Numbered from the stretch's first letter, positions 21,936 through 33,290 are shown. The stretch is DNA of 64,000 bases from Psococerastis gibbosa (GCA_963971405.1 OZ020489.1:14782290-14846289); one strand, 5' to 3'. Program-made: numbers and translations. The notes: generated from the letters alone by a model not told the origin.

Positions 21936-22427
21936 CTAGCAACAAACAAACAGTATTCTGAATAGAAAATGAAACTGTGTGTTAACGGCCTACAGTACCC
22001 AGTCAGCAAGTTCTCAATATATCAAAAATGCATGTTTTCGGTCCTAACGAGACACGTAAAAAAACCTTTTGGTCGGGTTCGCCATGGGGAGAGCGAACAT
22101 GAAAAACGAGGTCCGATCGATACCCGTTATCTCGAATAAATGGTTAGCCTACACAGTGCCGCAGGCTCCCAGCGACACCTGGCATTGTCAGGATTAACTG
22201 CCAACGATAGTGATAGGCCGCGGGTATTACAACTGGTAATAGACAATTTTATTAGGCTACTATGGCACAGAAACAGGGCGAATTGTGTCGTGGGCAAGTT
22301 ATATTGCACCGAGTTACTGTACAATCATTTAAAACGTAGCTTTTATAGTTTCCAATATAAAGAGGCATTCAGCATGCATTGGAGGTAATAAGGTGTGACG
22401 AAAGTGTACGTGACATAGTGCCTTACT

Positions 22428-22755
22428 ACTAAGGTGCCCATTCCATTGACCGGCTAGGGCTATTTCCAACAACGGCGACGTGGTAGCAGACATTCAAGAC
22501 TTAGGTGGTGTTTCCACCGACCTCGCATTGCAGAATTGACGGAAATGTTTATTTTCCTCTATGCCATAGTTAAAATTGATCAATGATCATACAGTAAAAT
22601 CACAAACAAACAAACTAAAATTAAAAAAATGGCGTCATGGGATATGTTAATTACAAACATTTTAATAGATTTCTATAAAAAGAAAAATTCTAATTTCCGT
22701 CAATGTCATTTGCATTCTGCAATGCGAGGTCGGTGGAAACGCAACCTAAGTGTCC
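22428..22755. mobile_element. Long-TIR MITE (family R), copy 2
   Basis: The left arm is intact (AAGGTGCCCATTCCATTGAC...). The right arm stops after GAGGTCGGTGGAAACGCAAC, so the outermost right part is lost. The core runs in the opposite orientation to copy 1. Confidence 0.8.
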
Positions 22756-24591
22756 GTGTTAAGTGCTGTAGTGTAATACAACACCTTAAAATTTAATGGT
22801 ATGAAACGGTATTCTAATTCATATATAATTTCATGACAAATAAGGGTGCGCCAAGTGTTTCTTGCTTTGCAAATAATGCAGTGATTAAGGCGAGCTTTAT
22901 CTCATATTTAATCTAATGACATCATCCACATTGTCAGAACCTTTTTAAGCCAAGATAGATTGATTTCACGTCTGCTATTCCTGTTGCCGCGCCAGGACAA
23001 CATTCAAAGTGTTAAAATGCATGTATCGATACCATTCAGAAACCACATAAATCCGAAATTGCAACTTTTCAGGAGAGAAAAAAATAATTATTAAATTAAA
23101 TTAAATTAAAAATTAATTGAACACTATTTTCTATAGTATATCAGCTACAACTACGCAAATAAATTTTTTCTTGATTTAAGGGAAAGGGAATTTTTTATAT
23201 TAATATCTCATTTACACCAATTTTGGATTTATGTAGTCTGCGAATTAAGGTGTCGATATGCAAAACAACACAGACCAATTTGTCAGGAAGCAAATGGGAA
23301 TGTTAGAATATGTGTTGTTGCACTACTAGTCTACTACAGAAATTTATGACGTGTTGTTTGTATGTCTGTACCCTGGCAATGGCCTAAGACCAAACCCCCG
23401 CCCCCCGCAATGGCTATTCCAACTACTGTAGACTAGTGGCGAAACATTGAAAATTGGGGGACTCTACCTCTAACGGAATCCTTTATACACGTATTTTTCC
23501 GCCAAATAACTACCGTAATAAGTTATGCCGTACAACAAATTTGGTAACATACAGTGTACTTAGCAAAATCTTAAAATTATTATTTGCTAACAAATCAACA
23601 ATACCGGCCTTTTGGCTTTTGGTTTGGGGAGCACTGCTGTTGGCTGTTTGTCATAACACACAGAATTTCATTTCGGTTTCCGCCACATCCCCATTTCTTC
23701 CACCCGAAAACAAAAAATTCAGCTCCGTTCATCCAGAAATCTACTCTATTGGAAGAATTTCATTACAATATTCATTTCCACTGATAACGAAGTCAAATAT
23801 TGGGATTCAGCACTGGGGGGGGGGAGTTCGGGGGAAAACTACTCAGCCGGAAGCCCAATATATGGGCGACAATGACGGGGGGGGGGGGGGGGGGGCACGG
23901 TCGGCTGCACCTCTATGACAAACAAATCACATGGGTTCGCAACTTCCATTGAATATTCCAACAAAAACACAGGAAGCCATCCTCTCGGTCACGTGGTCAT
24001 AAGTGCGGTCACTGCATTGGTTTTACGGGCACATTTGGCTGATGTTATCCCCAATTTAAAGAATTTCAGTCATACAATATTTTTTTAACTCTGGATTTTT
24101 CCATGGATAAAGCAATATAAGATAATAAAGATAATAAAATAGCGAAGACTTCCAAACTTCTTAAAATAAGACACCATTGAGGGCACCAGTGCTAGTAAGT
24201 AGGGGGGCATTTTCTGCTATCCTCCCATAGATTTTTTCGTTGTTTTTTTTGTTTTTGCTTAATATATTTAAAGAAAAGCAGTATTGAAAACTTGAAGCTT
24301 GAAGACCACCCCTGGTTTCTAACGATACTTGGTATCAAGCAAGGCTTTAACGGAGTATAGACTGATACACAAGGTTTAAAGGAAGGTTAAAGGTAAGATA
24401 ATATTGAAAACAATTGTTTCCAAGCGATAGTGGCTAACACTAATCAATTACGACCCGGTCCCACTGTAACTACCATCTACCAATACATGGCGGTGCCGTG
24501 AACTATTTCTCACCGGGAATTTTCAAGCGATGGTGAAGAAACACCCTAATTGCAACTACCAATTATGCCTTCATTTCAACTCAACTTTCCA
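22756..24591. other. Unassigned intronic stretch
   Basis: About 1.8 kb without supported genes. G-runs at about 23814-23824 and a 19-base G run near 23877-23895. The 154-codon open frame at 23454-23918 ends in glycine-rich sequence from that G-run and looks spurious. Confidence 0.4.
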
Positions 24592-24700
24592 CCACACTTG
24601 CTACATTTTCTAGCCATACCTGTAAGTCAGAGGGAATGTAAAACAGGCAGTGGCGGGCCTTGCTAGTGGTTATAGAAAATAGAACAAAGAGTAATATTAA
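24592..24700 (+). repeat. Diverged SINE type 2, body
   Basis: CTACATTTTCTAGCCAT, GGAATGTAAAACAGGCAGTG, GCGGGCCTTGCTAG and AAATAGAACAAAGAGT follow the order in 30750-30880. Confidence 0.6.
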
Positions 24701-24949
24701 TTTCGACAAAGGGTTTTTTTTTTTTTTTTTTAATATAAATTGGGGTACAGGTGTTACCTGTGTGCACTTAAGCCTATTGGCCTATTGTGCCCCCTACAAC
24801 AAAGTATCTACATCACTTTCTCGGGGCCTATCTCCCTCACGAGAGCCAGGATCTTGAGGGGATTCAGAAGTGGTAGGTCTTTTACATGTAACTGCAAGCT
24901 TTCCGAGCATGCTGCTCTTCTTCGTGCGATCGCATCGCAGGTCCTCCGC

Positions 24950-25370
24950 ACCTTCATTGCAGAATCTGCAAGACTATAGTTGTCTCCCTAAGAGACTCCA
25001 GATATTTAACCCCAGGACCAAAGACGCCAAGGCCTGTTCTTGGTTTGGTACTTCCTAGCCTAGAGCCATCAGTATACCACTTGATTGTGTGACTATTGAG
25101 AATTCCTGCTGATTCGCAGCATTCTTTCATTGTCCCTAATATAGTTTCGAATTCCCTCCTAAAACAGTATTTTGGATGGATTCTATCCCTTGACATATCC
25201 AGGCAGTGGTCAGACGTAGTCAGAGAGGCTGAGTCTCTCTTAATTGCCCTTCCACTCCTAGTAATGCCATTTCTGCTGAAGTTTCCACTGCAACATGGAG
25301 GGGTGGGAAATCCAGTACTATCTCCATTGCTGCAGTGGGACAGGATTACATAGCCCCTGTAAAGCATCAT
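24950..25370 (-). pseudogene. RNase H fragment of a Jockey/I-type retrotransposon
   Basis: The minus-strand frame has KECCESAGILNSHTIKWYTD then GSRLGSTKPRTGLGVFGPG. The xWYTDGS motif with the first catalytic Asp, followed by TGLGVF, is the start of the RNase H domain used by Jockey/I-clade elements. The open frame ends soon after (IVLQILQ), with the remaining catalytic residues missing or out of frame. A truncated, dead copy. Confidence 0.75.
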
Positions 25371-25504
25371 GTTAGAGAATACGGGCTTCTGAATGTAGCC
25401 ATAATTTGGATTATTCAGAGAAAAATTCTCATGTGATTTGATTTTGCCATATCCATGAAGCCATGACCAATGGTATGGTTACAGCAGGAAAAGACAGGCA
25501 GATG

Positions 25505-25640
25505 ACAAAGGGTTAGTTGGACTAGCATTGCCTGTTGTGTTAGCAGTCACGGCAGGGACCTTATAGCCGTCGAACCATTAGGGGAGGGGAGTGAGGTTTG
25601 GGGAGTGGGTGCTATTCCCATCACCTTAGTCCTAAGAAGG
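25505..25640 (+). repeat. Dispersed repeat family V, copy 1
   Basis: GGACTAGCATTGCCTGTTGT, GGCAGGGAC, GTCGAACCATTAGGGGA; recurs at 33440-33560 and in reverse at 50478-50550. Confidence 0.6.
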
Positions 25641-26033
25641 ACTGATGGAAAGTCATCATGTAATAATTTATTATATTGGGAAGCAAGAAGTCAAAATAAT
25701 GGATGAGCAGCCCAGGACGGTAAGACACGTAAGAAGTAAGAAGACAAAAAGTACTTAATTAATTTAAACGACAGTCTAAATTAATTCTCAGCAGATGACA
25801 AAGAAATTGAGAAGCAGGCAAAAACAATCAGGCGTACTGGCAAACATCACGCCGCTCGAGGCATTTGAAAAGGTAATTCATTGAATGTAACTAAAATACG
25901 AAATTTAAATCGAAGAAGGGACAAAGAGATGAGAAGGGGTTGGTGGGTAAAAAACAGAAATTGGTGATGATTGTTTGCGTTCGCAATTCATTAGAAATCC
26001 CCCTCCCCAATCCACCCCCCCCCCCTCCGTTCA
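25641..26033. other. Unassigned stretch
   Basis: Nothing recognised; short C-run near 26017-26026. Confidence 0.35.
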
Positions 26034-26895
26034 GCCAAGGAAGAATTTGCAACCCCAACTCACTCGACCGAACCTCTTCGCGTTTTTACACGAATTTCAT
26101 TTAGAAAATAACGGAAGCGTGATTCTTCAAACATTTCAGAGAACCGTGTTAGCAGACAGCATTTGTTATTGGTTGAGACTTTTTCGAACCTGTTGAATGT
26201 AATAACGAACAGGCAATAATATAATCGGGCTATAAATTGGAAGAAATGGAACACCGTTTTTTTTATATACTTGTACATATGTTTGTTTTCCAACGCATGC
26301 TTTCAGCATTTTCGCTTAACTTCAGGGAGAATAATATGCAACCCCCCACTCACTCGACCGAACCTCTTCGCGTTTTTACACGAATTTCATTTAGCAAATA
26401 ACGGAAGCGTGATTCTTCATCATTTCAGAGAACCGTGTTAGGTAGTAGACAGCATTTGTTATTGGTTGAGACTTTTTCGAACCTGTTGAATGTAATAACA
26501 AACAGGCAATAATAATCGGACTATAAATTGGAAGAAATGGAACACCGTTTTTTTATAAATACATATGTTTGTTTTCCAACGCATGCTTTCAGCATTTTCG
26601 CTTAACTTCAGGGAGAATAATTTGCAACCCCCCACTCACTCGACCGAACCTCTTCGCGTTTTTACACGAATTTCATTTAGCAAATAACTGAAGCGTGTTT
26701 CTTCATACATTTCAGAGAACCGTGTTAGCAGACAGCATTTGATATTGGGTGAGACTTTTTCGAACCTGTTGAATGTAATAACGAACAGGCAATAATAATC
26801 GGACTATAAATTGGAAGAAATGGAACACTGTTTTTTTTTTTTTTTTTTTAAATACATGTTTATTTTCCAACGCCTGCTTTCAGCATTTTCGTTTT
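26034..26895. repeat. Tandem array, three units of ~288 bp
   Basis: Units start AAGAATTTGCAACCCC or equivalent. GACCGAACCTCTTCGCG recurs at 26066, 26356 and 26642 (periods 290 and 286). Each unit continues with ACACGAATTTCATTTAG, ATTGGTTGAGACTTTTTCGA and ends in a T-run then TTTCCAACGCATGCTTTCAG. Units differ by small indels, the T-run being most variable. No coding function seen. Confidence 0.9.
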
Positions 26896-26990
26896 AAGCA
26901 ACCCTGACAACCTGGCGAGGGGAGTGAGTCTATTTCTTACCTTGAGACAACCTAAGGGCAGACTTGATTCACTTCAGGAAGTAGAAATAA
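26870..26990. repeat. Segment shared with the diverged 5S-like SINE 3' half
   Basis: CCAACGCCTGCTTTCAGCAT, AAGCAACCCTGACA.CCTGGC, GGGAGTGAGTC and CTAAGGGCAGACT match 29230-29340 and, in reverse, 21880-21940. Confidence 0.6.
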
Positions 26991-26999
26991 TCAATTTCC

Positions 27000-27235
27000 A
27001 GTAAGGCATTCCCCAGACTCGTTCCCATTTTAGTTATGACGAGCTAAAGCCTGTTACATTGTCAATGGTAAGCATGTCGGAGCATGCCCATTGGCACTTG
27101 TAGCGGCAGTGGGTTGGCATCGAGGAGTGAACCAGTTTGCCATTGGCAAGAAATTCATTCGGAAACAATATCATTAATGCACGATGAAACCGGGTGGGGT
27201 CGTTGGGAGGGCAAGGGTTCAAGGCCACACTACAT
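27000..27235 (+). repeat. Dispersed repeat family W, copy 1
   Basis: TGTTACATTGTCAATGGTAA, CATGCCCATTGGCACTTGTA, AGTTTGCCATTGGCAAGAAA and CGGAAACAATATCATTAATG; the same order occurs in 62800-63080 and, in reverse, in 32765-32945. Confidence 0.65.
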
Positions 27236-27344
27236 GTAGGCCATGCAAACCCACTTCACATGGTAACACCGGACAAGGGGTAATATTTTTGTCAATTAAA
27301 TGTCAAAACTGTGTATTTCACACGTTGACTCAAGCTATCGCTTA

Positions 27345-27840
27345 GGCGGGGTTTTCACCGACCTCTAAGTTCAAAATACACATACGGTGACGTGGTAGCA
27401 GATATCATTAATAAAGGCGAGGTTTCCACCGACCTCTAAGTCCAAACACACATACGGTGACGTGGTAGCAGATATCATTAATAAAGGCGGGGTTTCCACC
27501 GACCTCTAAGTCCAAACACACATACGGTGACGTGGTAGCAGATATCATTAATAAAGGCGGGGTTTCCACCGACCTCTCATTGCAGAATGCAAATGACATT
27601 GACGGAAATTTGTATTTTTCTTTTTATAGTAATCTATTAAAATGTTTGTACTTAACATATCCCATGACGCAATTATTTAATTTTAGTATGTTTGTGATTA
27701 TACTCTATGATCATTGATCAATTTTAACGATGGCATAGAGTAAAACAAAAATTTCCGTCAATGTCATTTGCATTCTGCAATGAGAGGTCGGTGGAAACCC
27801 GCCTTTATCATTGATATCTGCTACCACGTCACCGTGTATT
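27345..27840. mobile_element. MITE family R, copy 3, with left end triplicated in tandem
   Basis: Three near-identical units of 70-71 bp (27345-27415, 27416-27485, 27486-27555), each GGCGGGGTTTCCACCGACCT, then CTAAGTCCAAACACACATAC, GGTGACGTGGTAGCAGATAT, CATTAATAAA, precede the ordinary left arm at 27556. The core and a single right arm (to about 27837) follow. The right arm has the inverted GGCCTTTATCATTGATATCTGC-type end only once. Confidence 0.88.
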
Positions 27841-27879
27841 TTTATTCTTTTCTTTTTAAAAAAGAGTAATCTCATACAA

Positions 27880-28080
27880 ACAATTCAATGAATGTATCCA
27901 ATTGACCTCTTCAGTCGCCTCACTAACTTACCTAATAGGTACTTGTGTCGAGTAACGACACGTCTCCGATCGCATGGCGTGTAGAGACTCGCACATGTAC
28001 AAGCACGCTACCACCTGGCCATCGAAGTCAATAAATTTTGCACTTAGAGGTCGGTGGAAACCGCGCCTTATCGAGCAATC
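27880..28080 (-). repeat. tRNA-like repeat, copy 2, ending in a MITE family R terminus
   Basis: Matches 20490-20640. After CATCGAAGTCAATAAATTTTG it runs into TTAGAGGTCGGTGGAAACCG then CGCCTTAT, the right terminus of family R, so the two elements are joined. Confidence 0.6.
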
Positions 28081-28717
28081 TTGGAACAGATGGCTCAGAT
28101 GGCCTAATACGAAGCCGATTTTCATTTTTTTCATTCATTTCATTTCACTAAAAAATATACTTCAATAATAATAAAAATAATAATGCATTTTCTCAATTTC
28201 ATTCCCAATCAGCAGAGATATAACAATACACACGTTTGCTTTATATTTCCCCCGCGTATAAGCAAGAACGCTTCATGTCAGAAACAGCAGTAACAACTAA
28301 TTGTTAAGCCATAAAGAAACTACCACAAAGTTACGAAAACATTAATTACACATCAATTAAACCGTAGAAAACCAGCATATAAAGAACCATCAGAAAACCA
28401 CCCCGATTGATGCCCAACTCACGCACACAGTAACAATGGACCAGGCGCGCAAAAGAGGAACAAAGAACAAACTAATGAAGTAAATGACCACACCGCGACC
28501 CCAAGCAATTCCATCAGCACTTCCAGGGGGGGGGGGAGGAATAAGGGCAGGGGGTGTTTGAAGCCGGTTCGGACAATGGGGCGCCCATTTGCAGGGAATG
28601 GCCCTTTGTACGACAAGAAATTAGCGCGCAGCAGTTCTCAATTAACCGAATGCCGAAAACTGGACAAAGCCCGATGAAAATACGTCTCAATTGAATTCCA
28701 ATCGATAAAGCGATCGA
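28081..28717. other. Unassigned stretch
   Basis: G-run near 28526-28536; nothing else recognised. Confidence 0.4.
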
Positions 28718-29190
28718 TTGCTTACTCATACGACTATGGAGTCTCGCGGTGGCATACTTCCTACACTGCAAGTAGTCGAAGACTCATACGACCATATGGA
28801 ACCTCGCGGTGGTATACTTCCTACACTGCAAGTAGTCGAAGACTCATACGACCATATGGAATCTTGCGGTGGTATACTCCCTACACTGCAAATAGTCGAA
28901 GAAGAATATTCATGGTCCTGACCTATTTCATAATTTTCCTTTCAACAGTGTTCCACGCTCTTAAAAACTCATACTTCCTACACTGCAAGTAGTCGAAGAC
29001 TCATACGACCATATGGAACCTCGCGGTGGTATACTTCCTACAATGCAAGTAGTCGAAGACTCATACGACCATATGGAATCTTGCGGTGGTATACTTCCTA
29101 CACTGCAAGTAGTCGAAGAAGAATATTCATGGTCCTGACCTATTTCATAATTTTCCTTTCAACAGTGTTCCACGCTCTTAAAAACTTGGC
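28718..29190 (+). repeat. 60 bp minisatellite in two blocks, open as 20-residue peptide repeats
   Basis: Block 1 (28728-28921) has three units and block 2 (28970-29138) two and a half. A unit contains CTCATACGACCATATGGAAC, CTCGCGGTGGTATACTTCCT, ACACTGCAAGTAGTCGAAGA. Both blocks are followed by the same ~70 bp (TGACCTATTTCATAATTTTC... CACGCTCTTAAAAACT), so a 200-250 bp segment was itself duplicated. In one frame each block reads RGGILPTLQVVEDSYDHMEP repeats and ends VEEEYSWS-stop. No ATG-initiated gene is convincing (28718 offers MLTHTT). I cannot name a family. Confidence 0.85.
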
Positions 29191-29224
29191 TAACCTTTCT
29201 GGATCGGTATGAATGTAAAGTTTG

Positions 29225-29580
29225 TATGTTCCCAACGCCTGATTTAAGCATTTCTGCTTTAAGCAACCCTGTCAGCCTGGCGGGGGGAGTGAGTCTGTTA
29301 ACTTGAGGCACCCTAAGGGCAGACTCTTTCACCTCGGGGAAAAGGGGAGTTGACTGACAGGGTAGACCTCCTGATTATAGTGGAATCCGAGCCACTTGGG
29401 GAACATGGTAAAGTCACACGATCAGAGGTGACCAGGACTCGACACGCACGTAGACTGATTGGTATAGTTATCATGTCCCACCATGTTCCCCTGCCAACGC
29501 TGTGCGCACTACCAAGCTTGCCGCAGTTTGAAATATGTTCTGCTATTGCACTAATGGATTCAACATGGTAAGGCCGTTGG
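29225..29580 (-). mobile_element. 5S-like SINE, diverged subfamily, copy 4
   Basis: Reverse-complement match to copy 3 across its length: TTGAGGCACCCTAAGGGCAG, TCAACTCCCC complement, CTGATTATAGTGGAATCCGA, CCACCATGTTCCCCTGCCAA, ending near GGATTCAACATGGTAAGGCC. Confidence 0.75.
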
Positions 29581-29780
29581 CAATGTATGTAAAGTGCAAA
29601 CCTATGATAACAATATCCTGCTGTCTTTCGTCATGCATGGGAAAGGAATAACAAATAAAACAAAACAAATAAAATGGTAAAACAGATGACCAACGGATAT
29701 TTTGGATTCCAGCTACCACAGCAATATAGGATTACCTAAATCACTTGGTAGTACTGGTAGTAATAGTAGTAGCCCGTGAT

Positions 29781-29935
29781 CAGGGACGGATCCAGACCAT
29801 TGTGGGGGCGGGGTCGTCAAAATCTAATAAACTTATGTAGTATCGATTAAATTACAACGTTATAAATTAACTAGACCCAGACTTACTAAATTTGGGGGGG
29901 GGGGGCAGCAACCCCACCTGCCCCCCGCCCTGTAT
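29781..29935. mobile_element. G-tract MITE (family G), copy 1
   Basis: Left end AGGGACGGATCCAGACCATT then GTGGGGGCGGGGTCGTC; right part GGGGGGGGGGGCAGCAACCC then CCCCCCGCCCTGTAT. Inner AT-rich part resembles 35705-35770 in reverse. Confidence 0.65.
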
Positions 29936-30391
29936 ACCCTGATTAAGAGGCTACAAAACACTATACAATAAAGCAAAAAAAAAAAAAAAACAGTTAGGCC
30001 TTTTCCATTTGTACGGTGGTACACCACGGAGTATATAACCTTTATTAGCCCAATTATTGGGGGCAAGTTAATCAAACCAGTAGCAGGTAGTAGCCGTAGG
30101 TAGGTTATGAACACGGCCACGACAGCTGACAGATGGGCAAATTATTGGTACAAAATCCCCAACTGCCCCCCAGGTACACGCAATGCTATATTACAGCCAT
30201 TTGTATTATAACGAAAATAATTGCAACAATTTGTTAGGTGTCCAGCACGGCTGCATTAAAAACACAACCATAATGGTGAGATCTCATTACGCTTTGAGCT
30301 GCTATAATTTATTAACGTAAAATATTATTATTATTATTATTTACTAACACAGACGTGAAATAGAAAACATGTATACATAGCGTTTACTGTG
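29936..30391. other. Unassigned stretch
   Basis: A-run near 29974-29990, (ATT)n near 30330. Nothing else. Confidence 0.35.
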
Positions 30392-30525
30392 CGAGCCCCC
30401 CGACAAGTTAATTAACTTGGGGGCCCACAGGTTATTTGTGTCATACAAGGGTACAATTGATTATATTTATAAATATATTCCTTCGGCGCAGGGAAATACC
30501 GGCTGAAGAAGAAGAAGATTGATGG
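30392..30525 (+). repeat. Family Y 3' end, copy 2
   Basis: GAGCCCCCCGACAAGTTAAT then TAACTTGGGGGCCC forms a hairpin; it ends CTTCGGCGCAGGGAAATACC then GGCTGAAGAAGAAGAAG. Confidence 0.65.
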
Positions 30526-30684
30526 GCTTTTTATGGACGCAGGCCTACTGGTACCTGTATTGAACCTCGTCCTGCCAACGGCCCCGTCGGTTTTCGGACA
30601 TTATTCATTATTTCCCTTACGAGTTACGGGGCACCCGTTACCAATACAATACATATTTCCGTTAAATTATGCAATAAAAGTATA

Positions 30685-30915
30685 TCCGGTCAGGACATGT
30701 AGAGTAGTGGTACGGACTCTGACTTTCACCCGAAAGGTTGTTGGTTCGAGTCCTACACTAGCTACATTTTCTGGCCATGCTTCGGAGGTCATGTAAAGCA
30801 GGCGATCCCGGGCCTTCCTAGTTGAGTGTAAGAGAGGGCTTTATAGCCCTAACTCCGCTAGGTTGGCTTAGAAATAGAACAAAAAAGTCAATATTTATTA
30901 TTTATTTATAATTAT
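30685..30915 (+). mobile_element. tRNA-derived SINE (type 2), full copy
   Basis: tRNA-like head: GTAGTGGTACGGACTCTGAC (box A region), TTTCACCCGAAAGG (anticodon-arm-like) and TTGGTTCGAGTCC (perfect box B GGTTCGAGTCC). A conserved body follows: CATTTTCTGGCCATGCTTCG, CATGTAAAGCAGGCGATCCC, GGGCCTTCCTAGTTGAGTGT and GGGCTTTATAGCCCTAACTC, the last a perfect hairpin. It ends CGCTAGGTTGGCTTAG, AATAGAACAAAAAAGTC and a TATTTATT tail. Transcribed by pol III in its active form and mobilised by a LINE. Confidence 0.88.
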
Positions 30916-30970
30916 TTTAAGTAAAGTATAAAATAAAATCGTCAACCTAACAATAAACAAACTGTCAGAG

Positions 30971-31849
30971 ACAAGGCCGTAGCCAAGGGGGGGGGGCTTA
31001 TTGGGCTGCAGCCCCCCCCCCCCCCGAAATGAAAAATTGAGAATCAAATAAATCTTCATTTGGTAACATGAATATGTCTTCCTAAGTAAATTATAAACTT
31101 TACTTCTGTTAAAATCTTAAAACCTCACTATTTCGCATCTATTTTTTCAAAAACTTTACCCCGGGGGAGACCCCCGGTCCCCCTGTTTGGTGCGAAATGA
31201 ATACACATTTCTTTGCAAGCTTTCCTGCTTTAAAACCCCACTGTTTTGCAGTTAAATTTTCAAAATTTTCTCCCGGGGGAGGGCCCCGGTCCCCTTGTTT
31301 GGAGCAATATGAATATGCATTCCTTTGCAAGCTTTCCTGCTGTAAAACCTCACTGTTTTTCAGTTACATTTTGCAAAAAATTTCCGGGCCCCCCCTCTTT
31401 CGGTTAAATGCAGTATAATTTTTATGAATAAGCATTCTTTTGTAGACTTTGTCAAATCCATACTTTACTGCTGTTAAAATGCGTAGGCCTCACTATTTTG
31501 CGTTTATATATTTTCAAATTTTTCCCCCGGGGGAGACCCCCGGGCCCCCCTCTTCGGGTTAAATGTAATATTATTTCTATACTTTTTAAACAATCGTAAT
31601 GATATCATCGCATTTTAGTCCGCATATCCGCAATATGTTATAAACCTGTGTTAGCACCGAACCTAAACCCTCCAATAAATTACCTTTTGATGTGCCTATG
31701 CTATCATAGTATATACGAGTAACACCATAACCTCTAAGGAATACACTAGATACAATTGAATTCTCAAGAAGTAAATTTACACTAGATAGGATCTCAGTTG
31801 GCACAGCCGCCCCTCCCCCCCGAAAAAAAATCCTGGCTACGGGCTTGGT
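30971..31849. mobile_element. G-tract MITE (family G), long copy with internal tandem repeats
   Basis: Left ACAAGGCCGTAGCCAAGG followed by a G-run, right CCTGGCTACGGGCTTGGT preceded by a C-run and A-run: inverted ends of about 18 bases. Inside, 31140-31560 holds four decayed ~120 bp units each with CCCGGGGGAGACCCCCGG (a hairpin) and GCAAGCTTTCCTGCTGTAAA-like text. 31580-31805 is shared in reverse with 36070-36245. No transposase. Confidence 0.75.
31580..31805 (-). repeat. Repeat shared with 36070-36245
   Basis: Reverse complement: ATCCTATCTAGTGTAAATT-, TTCTTGAGAATTCAATTGTA, TAGGCACATCAAA, GATATGCGGACTAAAATGCG. It lies inside the family G element here, but without such an obvious frame at 36070. 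Confidence 0.6.
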
Positions 31850-32409
31850 CGGAGATGTTACTACTTAACATAAGAAATATCGAAGTTTTAAACCTTGCAG
31901 CTCCTTTTTATTTTTAAACTGGCAAAAACAATACATTTTCCGAAGCGCCACTACCGAGAGCCCAAAGCGCCAAATTTGGCTCGCGAGTCTCGGGTTGCCG
32001 ACCACTGATATAGACTCATTTGTCTAGTCTCAAACGGCTTCTAAAGGGAAAATGGCATTGGTCGCTGCAACTAAAATCTATAGCAAGAGAGAAACAGAAA
32101 CAAATTTGATCTTACTGCAAATACACACAAAGTGCATACGTCCAGGGGCAGAATTACAGTATGCATTGAAGTTGCTCCCAATAGCAATTAAACGTAATCC
32201 ATTTTACCTACAGCATGCAGTCTTTTGATACGTACACTAGATGTACATCTAATAAATTTTCATATGTTGCGCTGTCTAGTTCGCAGCATTTTGGTATGCA
32301 ACACATAGCTGTTTGCCCCCTGTATTTCTACATTCAGTTTTCCTACACATTTCAGCCCTTGAAATACACATTGGCCCATGGACGGAAGCAAGGGGGGGGG
32401 GGGTCAACA
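31850..32409. other. Unassigned stretch with G-run
   Basis: G-run at 32392-32403 after GGACGGAAGCAA, possibly a decayed family G end. Confidence 0.35.
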
Positions 32410-32725
32410 GTTGTTTGACCACCGACATATTTCTTTCAGTCGGTTGATTTGAAACACGCATTTATAACATTTGTTTTTTGTTTGTAACATTTAAATTAAC
32501 TAAACTAAACAAACGTGTTAGAGTTAGGCCACTTTCTTTAAAACAGTGCCACGATCGTCCTGACTGCTAATACGTTGTTTACTCCGTTAAAGCAGTTGAC
32601 TTGGTCAAACCGTGTTATTTAGGTAGCGCTGCGATGGACAGTTGTCTGATGGCCGCCGCCATATTTGTTTTTGTCGGTTGATTTGAAACACGTGTTTAGT
32701 ATTTTGTAATATTTAAATTTATTTG
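32410..32725. repeat. Direct repeat pair ~230 bp apart
   Basis: GTCGGTTGATTTGAAACACG with ATTTGT-/TTTGTAA-ATTTAAATT occurs at about 32440 and 32668, each preceded by CCACCGACATATTT or CCGCCGCCATATTT. Confidence 0.6.
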
Positions 32726-32764
32726 TATTATTTATTATGTCAGAATAAATTACCGGGCTTGATG

Positions 32765-32945
32765 AAGTGTGATTCATTGAAACCCTGTCAACGACCCCAT
32801 CGGTTTTCGGACATTATTGAAATTGCTTTCGAATTAATTTCTAGCCATTGGCAAACTACTTGATGTCAACCTACACCGGACACAAATGCCAATGGGCTAT
32901 CTCAGACATGCTTACAATTGACATTATAACAGCTCGACTTCACCA
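32765..32945 (-). repeat. Dispersed repeat family W, copy 2
   Basis: Reverse complement carries CATGTCTGAGATAGCCCATT, GGCATTTGTGTCCGGTGTAG and AGTTTGCCAATGGCTAGAAA, then CGAAAACCGATGGGGTCGTT. The last module also appears alone at 30575-30605. Confidence 0.65.
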
Positions 32946-33164
32946 AGTATGGGAAAGAGTCGAGGTAAATGTAACAAAATGTAAGTAATCGGTACAAAGT
33001 ATACCGAGAGGAATAGGCAGCAAAGTCATCGAACATTAACATCTGCAACAGCACTTAATCCGATTATAAAACAACCGTGCAAACTTTACAACTGAAGTTA
33101 ATGCATTAACCAAATTAGGACCCCAAATTAGGGGTGGACAAAATTCAGCGATGCAGTCAGTGGT

Positions 33165-33290
33165 AACGCAGTGTACGCGAGATATAATACGGGGCGTTTC
33201 AGACACACATATACGACAAGTGATAGTGGCAAGGCCTCCGACTTCAGACCGAAATGTTATTGGTTCGAATCTCACACTTGCTATATTTTG
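33165..33290 (+). repeat. tRNA-like SINE head, diverged
   Basis: GTGATAGTGGCAAGGCCTCC, ACTTCAGACCGAAATG, TTATTGGTTCGAATCTCACA: box A- and box B-like elements spaced as in a tRNA, followed by the type 2 start GCTATATTTT. Body missing. Confidence 0.6.

Noticed and set aside
23454-23918. 154-codon open frame on the plus strand
   Set aside because: Its end is made by a long G-run (poly-Gly); the remainder shows no family.
26034-29190. Tandem repeats considered as CRISPR arrays
   Set aside because: Units are contiguous 60-290 bp tandem repeats without unique spacers, in an animal genome.
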